Assembly (NCBI GenBank): GCA_030430725.1 | Contig: JAUIKP010000109.1 | Span: forward strand, 1 to 8,946 | Source of the DNA: Nitrospiria bacterium | GTDB lineage: Bacteria > Nitrospirota > Nitrospiria > Nitrospirales > UBA8639 | Length of the DNA stretch: 8,946 nucleotides | Direction of reading: 5' to 3' | Shown here: positions 1 to 6,101 of the stretch, piece after piece | Numbering within the stretch: position 1 is the stretch's first letter | Layout: each line of letters opens with the position of its first letter | Notes under the pieces: model-generated | Seen by the model: the letters and a program-made list of their open reading frames with translations, nothing else | Database searches by the model: none | Told to the model about the DNA's origin: nothing | Made by a program: the position numbers and the translations under genes

Positions 1-29
1 GGCGTTTGATTAGAATGAAAAAAAGGACG

Positions 30-57
30 GTGACGGTATTAGAAAAATTGATATAAT
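30..57 (+). promoter_or_regulatory. Predicted sigma-70-type promoter of the CBS gene
   Basis: The -10 box TATAAT at 52-57 matches the consensus at all six positions. A -35 box GTGACG at 30-35 matches TTGACA at four of six, with a 16-base spacer. Transcription would start near 64-66, leaving a leader of about 35 bases before the start codon at 99. This is pattern matching only. The upstream gene lies outside the window, so read-through into the CBS gene is also possible. Confidence 0.5.
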
Positions 58-98
58 AAAAACAGATTACCAACCACATCATCAGAAGGGACCAATAC

Positions 99-494
99 AT
101 GATCATCCAAATTATGCAGAAGGAACTGAAAACCATTTCTGAAGGTTTTTCAATCACTCAAGCGGCAGAAAAGATGCAGAAAGAGGGGATTGGAAGCTTG
201 TTGGTAGAACGAAAGGGAATACCCGTTGGAATCATTACTGATACGGCCATTGTCCACAAGGCTGTCGGCCTCAAGAAAAATCTGGATGAAACCAAAGTCG
301 AGAATCTTATGACCTCCCCTCTCCCAACTATCCAATTGGCCCAAACTTCGCATGATGCGTTGGATTTGATGGGTGACTTAGGTGTTCGCCATCTCGTCGT
401 ATGTGATGGACCGAAAATCGTCGGTTTAATTTCTGCACGGGATCTTCTGGTGTATTTTGGAAGTGTCTCGGAACCCAGAATAGGAGTAGATTAA
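99..494 (+). CDS. Two-CBS-domain protein (stand-alone CBS pair)
   Basis: This is a 131-residue cytosolic protein made almost only of a CBS pair (Bateman module). CBS 1 spans about residues 5-55 and contains GIGSLLVERKG and the typical end GIITDTAIV. CBS 2 spans about 65-122 and contains the MTSPLPTI entry, GVRHLVV and GLISARDLLVYF. Such modules usually bind adenine nucleotides or S-adenosyl compounds and regulate a partner. No catalytic or DNA-binding domain is fused here, so the partner is unknown. The start is well supported by AGAAGGGA at 84-91, eight bases before ATG. The length is normal for a single-module protein. No co-oriented neighbour is close enough to suggest an operon. The fold is certain; the ligand and role are not visible. 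Confidence 0.93.
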   Translation: MIIQIMQKELKTISEGFSITQAAEKMQKEGIGSLLVERKGIPVGIITDTAIVHKAVGLKKNLDETKVENLMTSPLPTIQLAQTSHDALDLMGDLGVRHLVVCDGPKIVGLISARDLLVYFGSVSEPRIGVD

Positions 495-495
495 T

Positions 496-511
496 CCAGC
501 GGATACGCTGG
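496..511. repeat. Perfect hairpin just after the CBS stop codon
   Basis: CCAGCG (496-501) and CGCTGG (506-511) form a perfect six-pair stem closed by the tetraloop GATA, beginning one base after the TAA stop of the CBS gene. It is placed like a transcription terminator, but the bases that follow are A/T-mixed rather than a T-run. A terminator is possible, as is an mRNA 3'-end stabiliser. Confidence 0.45.
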
Positions 512-528
512 CGTAAAATATTCCTATT

Positions 529-550
529 GTATTTTCTGTTAAGAAAATAC
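529..550. repeat. Nine-pair A/T-rich hairpin
   Basis: GTATTTTCT (529-537) and AGAAAATAC (542-550) are perfect reverse complements around the loop GTTA. The stem lies 17 bases after the previous hairpin and outside any supported gene. A perfect nine-pair stem with a four-base loop is unlikely to be casual, but the A/T-rich arms make it weak as RNA. It might instead be a protein-binding palindrome or, together with the first hairpin, a two-part terminator. Confidence 0.45.
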
Positions 551-925
551 TTGCGAGCAATCGAGTTGGTGGGGAAGGATGTCCACGAGGTTTTCCCGCC
601 TTGCAATAAGGAAGGTTGCTTCGAATCATGGACATCAACAAGGCATTCATCCTTCAACAATTCAAAAGGATACCCGTAGGGTCGATACGTCCACCCTTCT
701 TCTAGAAAAAAGTTTCCGGTCGAGAACTCAGGAGACAGAACTCGCAAATCTTGAGCAGTCTGATCGTTCACAACATTTCAGGTCTCCCAACAACTTCCTT
801 TTGATCATTCTTAAGCCTTTTAAAGGGTCTTTGTAGAAAAATGCCCCATCCTCCTAGGGTTGAAGTAAGGTCTCCATATCTGTTACTAAAATTATAGGCC
901 ATCACGAATTTTATGTACTCACAAT

Positions 926-1225
926 ATGAAACGTATTTTTCCCCTATTTGCTGCCTTCCTGGTTTTGTGTTTACTGACCCTGAGTACCATCCTCACCGCC
1001 CAAGCCGTTGAACACAGACAACACCATTCTCAACACCATCAAGGAACCCATTCCACGCTTCTGTGTACCTGGTCTTGTGCTGCAGGGCAAACACTAGAAA
1101 CTCACCGGATGCTGGTAGATGGACCGGTTGAGTCTCTTCTTCGAATTGAAGACTGGCGTCCAATCACTCCTCAAGTTCTCTTCATTATTGCTCCAGCTTC
1201 CCGAGCCCCTCCTCCCTACGTTTAG
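926..1225 (+). CDS. Small secreted His/Cys-rich protein, putative metal binder
   Basis: The 99-residue product starts with a clear Sec signal peptide: MKR, a hydrophobic core at about 5-24, and AQA at 25-27 as the likely cleavage site. The mature chain of about 72 residues opens with a histidine cluster (HRQHHSQHHQGTH; His30, 33, 34, 37, 38, 42) and then CTWSC, a Cys-x3-Cys pair at 47 and 51. It ends with a hydrophobic stretch and a proline-rich RAPPPYV tail. His clusters plus a Cys pair suggest binding of a soft metal such as copper in the periplasm; this is inference. I recall similar small proteins beside copper-related genes but cannot name the family. No strong ribosome binding site precedes ATG926. 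The gene lies 211 bases upstream of the Met/His-rich outer-membrane protein, on the same strand. Confidence 0.75.
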   Translation: MKRIFPLFAAFLVLCLLTLSTILTAQAVEHRQHHSQHHQGTHSTLLCTWSCAAGQTLETHRMLVDGPVESLLRIEDWRPITPQVLFIIAPASRAPPPYV

Positions 1226-1436
1226 CTTTTATCATTACGCATTTCCTGGTTGAAACACATTCGGGGCGATGAGTGCTTCAGTCGTAAGCGTGGCCTAAAA
1301 ATGCTCGCGACGGGAACGTTGCTCTCTGGAAACACTCTTTCCCCTTCATCGATTCATTTTGAAATCATTCATTCTCATTGCATTTATTGCGGCTGGATCG
1401 ACTGAAAATTTTTAATCCAAAAAGGATCAGCAAAAT

Positions 1437-2579
1437 ATGACTAGGAGTATTCGACATCTGTGTTTGGGATTCATCGTTGGAAGTCTTGGAATCGTCTCTG
1501 CCCTCCCGCCTGCTGAAGGGGCGTTGCTGGATGGTCTCATGGGGGGAGTGGAGGAATCTTTAGGGAAAAAGGCCGAAGAAAAAGGGGAACGCCTCGTCAT
1601 CGGGAACTTTTATCAGGCTGAAAGGCCCGATTCACACGCTCCGATCGGGGTCATGCAGGATCACACCCATAACAAGGGTGAGTTCATGTTTACCTACCGG
1701 TATATGTACATGTACATGGACAAGATGCGGAATGGTACCGACAACCTGTCCAACAATGACGTGTTAAGAGATTTTGCGGTGACGCCAAAAAACATGACGA
1801 CGCAGATGCACATGTTTAGTGCGATGTATGGCTTGAATGATACGGTTACCCTGATGGCCATGCTTCCCTACGTCATGAAAGAGATGGAACATCAGAACAG
1901 AGCCGGGGTGAATTTTACGACCAACGCCAGCGGATTCGGGGATACCAAGTTAGCGGCCCTTTGGCGACTGTATGCGTTTGAAACGCCCAGTATCGGTTCC
2001 CATCGGTTTCATTTGAATACGGGTGTATCGCTGCCGACCGGAGATATCAATCCTACGGATAACACACCGTTGGGGAATAACTCATTGCTACCCTATCCCA
2101 TGCGGTTGGGTTCAGGAACCGTCGATCTGTTGCCCGGACTGACCTATACCGGGGTTCGAAACAATGTTTCGTGGGGGCTTCAGGCACTTGGAACGGTTCG
2201 TATCGGACACAATCAGCAGGGTTATAAGGAGGGCAATCGATATAAGGTGAACACCTGGGGGGCCTACCGTTGGGCTGATTGGATTAGCACTTCTGCCCGA
2301 TTGAACTGGCAGCAATGGTACAACATCAAAAGAGAAGACGGCCAACTCCAAACGACAGTTGGACCGGCACAAATCCCTCTTGTCCCAACCGCAGACCCTG
2401 ATCGGCAAGGGGGGCAGCGGTTGGACCTTATGGGAGGTGTGAATATTCTGTTTCCGGAATTTATGGGCCTCGAGAATCATCTGAATGTTGAAGCCGGCGC
2501 GCCTATTTATCAATATCTCGACGGTCCGCAATTGAGGCAAGCCTGGTCTTTTTGGGTTGGATGGCAAATGGTCATGTAA
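1437..2579 (+). CDS. Met/His-rich outer-membrane beta-barrel, putative (copper) transporter
   Basis: This 380-residue exported protein has a signal peptide at about 1-29 (cleavage near AEGA). Amphipathic beta-strands and glycine/aromatic-rich turns fit a barrel of the PF13557-like 'MetA-pathway of phenol degradation' or 'transporter' group. Family-like landmarks include APIGVMQDHTHNKGEFM (68-84), LPTGDINPTD (199-208), LPYPMRLGSGTVDLLPGLTY (218-237) and PTADPDRQGGQRLDL (317-331). Residues 73-150 hold 14 methionines plus His76, His78 and His125. In the strand at 82-94, methionines alternate with aromatics, placing Met on one face, presumably the lumen, and Tyr/Phe on the lipid face. That points to a copper or other soft-metal substrate, an inference that contradicts the phenol name. 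AAAGGA at 1421-1426 lies ten bases before ATG. The next gene begins within 20-70 bases, so co-transcription is likely. Confidence 0.82.
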   Translation: MTRSIRHLCLGFIVGSLGIVSALPPAEGALLDGLMGGVEESLGKKAEEKGERLVIGNFYQAERPDSHAPIGVMQDHTHNKGEFMFTYRYMYMYMDKMRNGTDNLSNNDVLRDFAVTPKNMTTQMHMFSAMYGLNDTVTLMAMLPYVMKEMEHQNRAGVNFTTNASGFGDTKLAALWRLYAFETPSIGSHRFHLNTGVSLPTGDINPTDNTPLGNNSLLPYPMRLGSGTVDLLPGLTYTGVRNNVSWGLQALGTVRIGHNQQGYKEGNRYKVNTWGAYRWADWISTSARLNWQQWYNIKREDGQLQTTVGPAQIPLVPTADPDRQGGQRLDLMGGVNILFPEFMGLENHLNVEAGAPIYQYLDGPQLRQAWSFWVGWQMVM

Positions 2580-2597
2580 TAAAACGACTGGGTAAGG

Positions 2598-3458
2598 ATG
2601 TCTGACCCTTTGGAGAACCTGGGAAAGAACCTAAAATGGAGATGGATCATGGATAACAACACCATGGCTTTGTGGATTCTGGCTAGTCTGGCGCTGGTTA
2701 TGGCACCAGGCGCAGCCGATGCGTATGAAGTGGGGAACGTCCAGACTGTTGGATCCATTCATGGAAGGGTTTCTTTCCTTGGCTCTTCGAAGGAGCCTTT
2801 ACATTTCACAGTAGAAAAAAATCCAGAGGTGTGTGGCCAGGAACGAAGCCTCATGAAAGTTGAATCTCGAGATGGGTTCTTGACGGGTGCGGTGATCGTA
2901 CTAAAGGGCATCGACACGGGAAAACCTTTCCCTCCAAAAACCTATACGGGCGATTTACCTGGAACGGGTGAATTTCGATACCTGGGGGGGGAATCCCTCG
3001 GGCTTCACGTCAAAACCAAAGATTGTAATTTTGGACCATTCACGGGTGTCATCGCAGCCAATGAAACCGTGCGATTCCAGAATCAGGATTCGATCAAGCA
3101 CGTTCTGCACTCCTTTGTGTCCAAAGATACCAGGGGAAAAATTCTGCGCACGGTTCATAATCAGGATCTTCAGCCTCATGATGAAATCGTCAGGATATTT
3201 CCCGCAAACAAAATGGAAAACGGGGTCGTAGTGCGGATCATTTGTAATCGGCATGACTTTATGCAGAACTGGTTGTACGTGGTTGATAACCCGTATTTTG
3301 CCATTTCTGATCAAGAGGGCCGGTTTACCATCGACCAAATTCCACCGGGAACGTATACGTTGTTAGTCCGGCATCCGGTGTTGGGTGAACAGCGCCAGGA
3401 GGTGACCATTGAAGCCCGGAAAGATTTGCAGGTGGGATTTGCGTTCGTGGATGAATAA
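2598..3458 (+). CDS. Periplasmic cupredoxin-like protein with carboxypeptidase-regulatory-like domain
   Basis: This 286-residue exported protein has a hydrophobic signal core at about 23-36 and likely cleavage after ADA (40-42). A first beta region (about 53-140) contains Cys79. A cupredoxin-like domain (about 140-230) carries candidate copper ligands: His168 and/or His171 in IKHVLH, then Cys216, His219 and Met222 in CNRHDFM, the order of a type 1 site. After PYFA, residues 235-284 (QEGRFTIDQIPPGTYTL) match a carboxypeptidase-regulatory-like beta domain (PF13620 type). The likely role is periplasmic copper binding or electron transfer. The start is ambiguous. ATG2598 keeps positive charges before the core but has a poor ribosome site. 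ATG2649 (residue 18) has GGAG at 2638-2641 but an uncharged leader. It follows the barrel gene by 18 bases (or 69). Confidence 0.85.
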   Translation: MSDPLENLGKNLKWRWIMDNNTMALWILASLALVMAPGAADAYEVGNVQTVGSIHGRVSFLGSSKEPLHFTVEKNPEVCGQERSLMKVESRDGFLTGAVIVLKGIDTGKPFPPKTYTGDLPGTGEFRYLGGESLGLHVKTKDCNFGPFTGVIAANETVRFQNQDSIKHVLHSFVSKDTRGKILRTVHNQDLQPHDEIVRIFPANKMENGVVVRIICNRHDFMQNWLYVVDNPYFAISDQEGRFTIDQIPPGTYTLLVRHPVLGEQRQEVTIEARKDLQVGFAFVDE

Positions 3459-3486
3459 AGGGCAACTGAAGATGAGAATGGTCCTG

Positions 3487-3499
3487 GGCTATCATAGCC
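3487..3499. repeat. Short hairpin between convergent genes
   Basis: GGCTA (3487-3491) and TAGCC (3495-3499) pair around the loop TCA, in the 42-base gap between the cupredoxin stop and the stop of the minus-strand gene. A bidirectional terminator would be expected here, but the stem is only five pairs and there is no T-run on either strand, so termination is not established. Confidence 0.3.
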
Positions 3500-3500
3500 A

Positions 3501-4091
3501 TTAACACCCGAACCGCGAATCGCAGGGCGGTTGTGTAAAGCCTCCTTGTGGGGGAGGGTTCCATTCCGGGCCAGGCCCCGCAGGCTCTTGAAGATCGCTA
3601 TTATCATAAGGCTCTTCATTGCCGCTGACCCCGTCCTCATAGGAATCCTTGAACATCTCACCCAGTTCCTGCTCAAACTTTCCATTTCCATTTAAATCAA
3701 ACCAAAAAAACACCGGATCGCCAACGGTCAAGACGACCGGGGTGCCGAACTCGTCGAGCCAGACCTTATAGGTTCGACGTGCCGTCATGAAATTAACCGA
3801 CCCGGAGCCGGTCAGGTCAAACTCTCTGAAAAACATATCGTTGCGCCAATCATAATAGGCATTGATCTCCCGAGGATCGAATTCATCCGGTTCGACCGGA
3901 AGCTTTGGGCGTGTTTGAATCGACGAAAACGGATTGGTATTCATGGCCACAGGCTGAACATGGATGGAGGATGGGGGATTAGCCTGATACGTGAAGACAG
4001 TCTCATCAGGTGAAGTGAGATGAAAAGTCCCAAGCAAGGCCATACAGAGAAAGGGAAATGGCGTCATAAAGGTTGCGCGTATCCTCGTCAT
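3501..4091 (-). CDS. Secreted protein with two degenerate EF-hand loops
   Basis: The 196-residue product begins MTRIRATFM with a hydrophobic stretch at about 10-22, consistent with a signal peptide, so it is probably periplasmic or surface-exposed. Two calcium-loop-like segments stand 40 residues apart: DLTGSGSVN at 92-100 and DLNGNGKFEQE at 132-142. Both have the alternating Asp/Asn/Ser pattern and central Gly of EF-hands, but loop position 12 is Thr103 or Leu143 rather than Glu, so calcium binding is uncertain. The tail is rich in acidic residues and Pro/Gly (EPYDNSDLQEPAGPGPEW) and ends with Cys190 and Cys196, which could form a disulfide. I do not recognise a named family. No good ribosome site precedes ATG4091; Met9 is an alternative start. 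It converges on the cupredoxin gene and diverges from phoD. Confidence 0.72.
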   Translation of the reverse strand: MTRIRATFMTPFPFLCMALLGTFHLTSPDETVFTYQANPPSSIHVQPVAMNTNPFSSIQTRPKLPVEPDEFDPREINAYYDWRNDMFFREFDLTGSGSVNFMTARRTYKVWLDEFGTPVVLTVGDPVFFWFDLNGNGKFEQELGEMFKDSYEDGVSGNEEPYDNSDLQEPAGPGPEWNPPPQGGFTQPPCDSRFGC

Positions 4092-4108
4092 TCAGGGAGA
4101 CTACCAAA

Positions 4109-4138
4109 ATTGTATGCTTTGCAAGAGCAAAGGTGCAA
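4109..4138 (-). promoter_or_regulatory. Possible minus-strand promoter with embedded palindrome
   Basis: Read on the minus strand, TACAAT (4114-4109) matches TATAAT at five of six positions. TTGCAC (4138-4133) gives a weak -35 (three of six) with an 18-base spacer. Between them lies the perfect inverted repeat CTTTGC-AAGA-GCAAAG (4117-4132), placed where a repressor or spacer-distorting activator could bind. It would drive the EF-hand-like gene starting at 4091. The position and palindrome are seen directly; regulation is inferred. Confidence 0.35.
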
Positions 4139-4175
4139 ATGTGAGCGAAGGTTCGAACCCGGCATCATCTTATCC

Positions 4176-4201
4176 CTCGTACCCGCGCTATAGGGTATGA
4201 G
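4176..4201. repeat. Nine-pair imperfect hairpin in the divergent spacer
   Basis: CTCGTACCC (4176-4184) pairs with GGGTATGAG (4193-4201) with one G-T wobble, around an eight-base loop. It lies between the EF-hand-like gene and phoD, upstream of both. A ten-base perfect palindrome GGTTCGAACC sits nearby at 4150-4159. No T-run follows on either strand, so this is more likely an operator or leader structure than a terminator. Confidence 0.4.
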
Positions 4202-4302
4202 AAAATTATGCCTAGTAGGATTTATCCCCTTCCGTCCCCTATTTGTATTGTTCACCAAGGGATTCCTCCCGGCTGGGAAAATTTAAAAGGATTCACAATC
4301 CA

Positions 4303-5631
4303 ATGAAACCGGAACCACGATGGATAAGGGGTTGGGGGCTTGCCCCGACCGACATGAAAGAATGGGTAGTGCTCATTTGGTTTTGTGGAGTGTTGGGAGG
4401 ATGTCCCTCCATAGACATTCCGGATAGTGTCGAACAGCAAGGCAGCGAATTTAATTGCGCCGTGGGAGATGTCACGCCGCATGAAGCCATCGTGTGGGTG
4501 CAAACCACTGGTGCCCAAACACTGAAAATTCAATATTCCACTGACCCACAGTGGTCCACCTTTCAAGAAACCATAATGGTCTCAACCTCCCCGGAAACCG
4601 ATTTCACCACCCACATTCCCCTGACGGCTTTGACCCCGAAAACATGGTATTGGTATCGGAGCCTGGTTCCGGGGAAAGGTCCTGGACGATCATGTCAATT
4701 CATCACGGCTCCACTTGAAGACGACCTGACGACCGTGACCTTTGTGGTTGGAGGTGATACGCGCCATAGTTTTCAACCTTTTTCCATTATGGAATCCATG
4801 CGCACGATGAGTCCGGACTTTTTTGTCTTTTTGGGAGATACGATTTACGCTGACAAAGACACAGCTGCCCGAGAATTATCTGACTATTGGCACAAGTATC
4901 GAGAAAACCGTGACGAATTTGTAAAACGGCTTTTCGCCGAAACAAGTGTCTATGCCATGTGGGACGATCACGAAGTGGACAGTGACTTCACTTCAACAAA
5001 TCCTCTCATGCCTATTGGCCGCCAGGCCTTTTTTACCTACTGGCCCATTCGCCCACATGCGACAGATTCAACCCGTCTCTTTCGGGCATTTCGCTGGGGA
5101 AAGGCCGTGGAACTCTTTCTCCTGGATACCCGCCAATATCGAAACCCGGCTTCTAACACGATGTTGGGAGCCGATCAAAAACAATGGCTGTTGGCCAAGC
5201 TCGAGGCCTCTTCTGCAAGATACAAATTTATTATCTCCTCCGTCCCCTTTTCCGATCCTCGGGTCGACAAATGGGGAGAATATCCCGATGAGCGAGATGA
5301 GATCTTGCAGTTTATAGACAAAATGGGCATTACGGGGGTGCTGTTTCTTGCCGGTGATGTGCATCTTGGAGCGGTGAGCCGGATGCCTGGTTTGACGGAT
5401 CGGAAAGAATTTATTTTCGGTCCGCTGGCCGCTCAGATGAATTACAAAATTTCTAATCGAGAGCCACGATTTGAATACTTTAACGACGCCTCACGAAATT
5501 TTGGGAAAATCACCATTGACCCTGATGGCTTGAAAACGTCGGTCCGCATAGAATGGTTTGATGCCAACCAAACCTTGCTCCACCAAGTCATCCTTGAAGA
5601 AAATCAAACCGGCATCTCGACCTCTCAGTAG
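4303..5631 (+). CDS. phoD: PhoD-family phosphatase, predicted lipoprotein
   Basis: This is a metallophosphatase of the alkaline phosphatase D family, which releases phosphate from phosphomono- or diesters outside the cytoplasm. From the chosen start the protein is 442 residues. LGGC at 31-34 after a hydrophobic run is a lipobox, so lipid attachment at Cys34 is likely. A PhoD_N/fibronectin-like beta domain follows (about 50-135), then the catalytic domain with GGDTR (150-154), LGDTIYAD (177-184), MWDDHEVD (219-226), LDTRQYR (274-280) and AGDVHLG (350-356). The metal ligands expected from these motifs are present. AAAAGGA at 4285-4291 supports ATG4303. ATG4243 would only lengthen the leader, while ATG4354 gives a more typical lipoprotein signal but lacks a ribosome site. 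The TAG abuts the ATG of the dehydrogenase remnant. Confidence 0.88.
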   Translation: MKPEPRWIRGWGLAPTDMKEWVVLIWFCGVLGGCPSIDIPDSVEQQGSEFNCAVGDVTPHEAIVWVQTTGAQTLKIQYSTDPQWSTFQETIMVSTSPETDFTTHIPLTALTPKTWYWYRSLVPGKGPGRSCQFITAPLEDDLTTVTFVVGGDTRHSFQPFSIMESMRTMSPDFFVFLGDTIYADKDTAARELSDYWHKYRENRDEFVKRLFAETSVYAMWDDHEVDSDFTSTNPLMPIGRQAFFTYWPIRPHATDSTRLFRAFRWGKAVELFLLDTRQYRNPASNTMLGADQKQWLLAKLEASSARYKFIISSVPFSDPRVDKWGEYPDERDEILQFIDKMGITGVLFLAGDVHLGAVSRMPGLTDRKEFIFGPLAAQMNYKISNREPRFEYFNDASRNFGKITIDPDGLKTSVRIEWFDANQTLLHQVILEENQTGISTSQ

Positions 5632-5958
5632 ATGAAGCATACCTGGAAAGTCGTCGGACAGACTCAATCTCTTCCCATCATGAATCCTGAATCCTTAGAA
5701 GATGTGGATTTTCCCTGCCCGGAACCCAAGGAGCGAGGTCTTCTTGTGCGGGCAGGAGCCATCCCCGTCACACCCAAGGCTATGGTCAAACAACACCCAT
5801 TACGCACCCTAATTGCTCGATGGGTAGATTCGGACAATATGCAATCCACACCGACTGAATCGCCCTCGCACATCAACGTAGCGCATTTGAGAATGACCCA
5901 TGTCAAAATCGAATCTCAGGGCGCAGGATCGGAAAGTTTGATCTGCTGGGGCACCTAA
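5632..5958 (+). pseudogene. Internally deleted zinc-type alcohol dehydrogenase remnant (MDR superfamily)
   Basis: The open frame gives 108 residues against about 335 for the family I recognise (adh_fam_1 type zinc-binding alcohol dehydrogenases/quinone oxidoreductases). Residues 1-48 resemble the N-terminus: VVGQTQSLPI, NPESLEDVDFPCPEP, and LLVRAGAIPVTP in place of the usual LLV-AISVNP. From about residue 55, IARWVDSDNMQSTPTES and INVAHLRMTHVKIES resemble the far C-terminus (VDAG-LRTTLTE, INA-NLRRAH-ESGR). The whole nucleotide-binding core is therefore missing, joined in frame near 5775-5800. The end is also shifted: after about 5914-5918 another frame reads SGRRIGKFDLLG, the family's usual ending, and stops at 5964-5966. 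ATG follows directly on the phoD TAG with no ribosome site. An active enzyme is very unlikely. Homology is judged by eye. Confidence 0.72.
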
Positions 5959-5980
5959 TGAGATGATGAAAAAATCTCAT
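5958..5980. repeat. Seven-pair hairpin after the dehydrogenase remnant
   Basis: ATGAGAT (5958-5964) and ATCTCAT (5974-5980) are perfect reverse complements around a nine-base purine-rich loop. It sits at the end of the dehydrogenase remnant and could close the phoD transcript, but no T-run follows. A second small inverted repeat, GGCAC-TC-GTGCC, lies at 6041-6052 in the spacer before the methyltransferase. Confidence 0.35.
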
Positions 5981-6101
5981 GGCGGCTTTCAAGAAAAGGG
6001 GTTCAGGGCCACAGCTCTCTTTTAGTGAGTAGGAATCAAAGGCACTCGTGCCAGCAACCCCCACATGCTAGGATTTCATTAATGCTCGGCCGCAGCCATT
6101 C

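Larger units (their letters stand above)
495..925. other. Gene-poor stretch with two hairpins
   Basis: About 430 bases separate the CBS gene from the His-rich secreted protein. The open frames here (plus 579-836; minus 426-650 and 328-771) show no recognisable domain or export signal, and the longer minus frame runs back into the CBS gene. I read all six frames for a decayed gene and recognised none. The positive features are two hairpins just after the CBS stop (listed separately) and a short A/T-rich stretch at about 883-896 that could hold a weak promoter for the gene at 926. No tRNA or repeat array is visible. Confidence 0.5.

Noticed and set aside
328..771. Long minus-strand open frame of 147 codons
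   Set aside because: It overlaps the well-supported CBS gene antisense, has no recognisable domain, and its composition looks like a shadow frame.
579..836. Plus-strand open frame of 85 codons in the gene-poor stretch
   Set aside because: Its Arg/Ser/Gln-rich translation matches nothing I recognise and it lacks a signal peptide, domain or operon context.
1362..1385. Fur-box-like A/T-rich repeat with ATTCTCATT upstream of the barrel gene
   Set aside because: Aligned base by base to the 19-base Fur consensus it matches poorly, so no metal-regulator site can be claimed.
1301..1405. 34-codon frame ending in HCIYCGWID between the His-rich gene and the barrel gene
   Set aside because: The CxxC is tempting given the metal theme, but there is no ribosome site and no known family, and frames this short arise by chance.
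4150..4160. GGTTCGAACCC, identical in form to a tRNA T-loop
   Set aside because: The flanking five-base arms do not pair, and no D-arm, anticodon arm or acceptor stem can be built around it. It is kept only as a palindrome.
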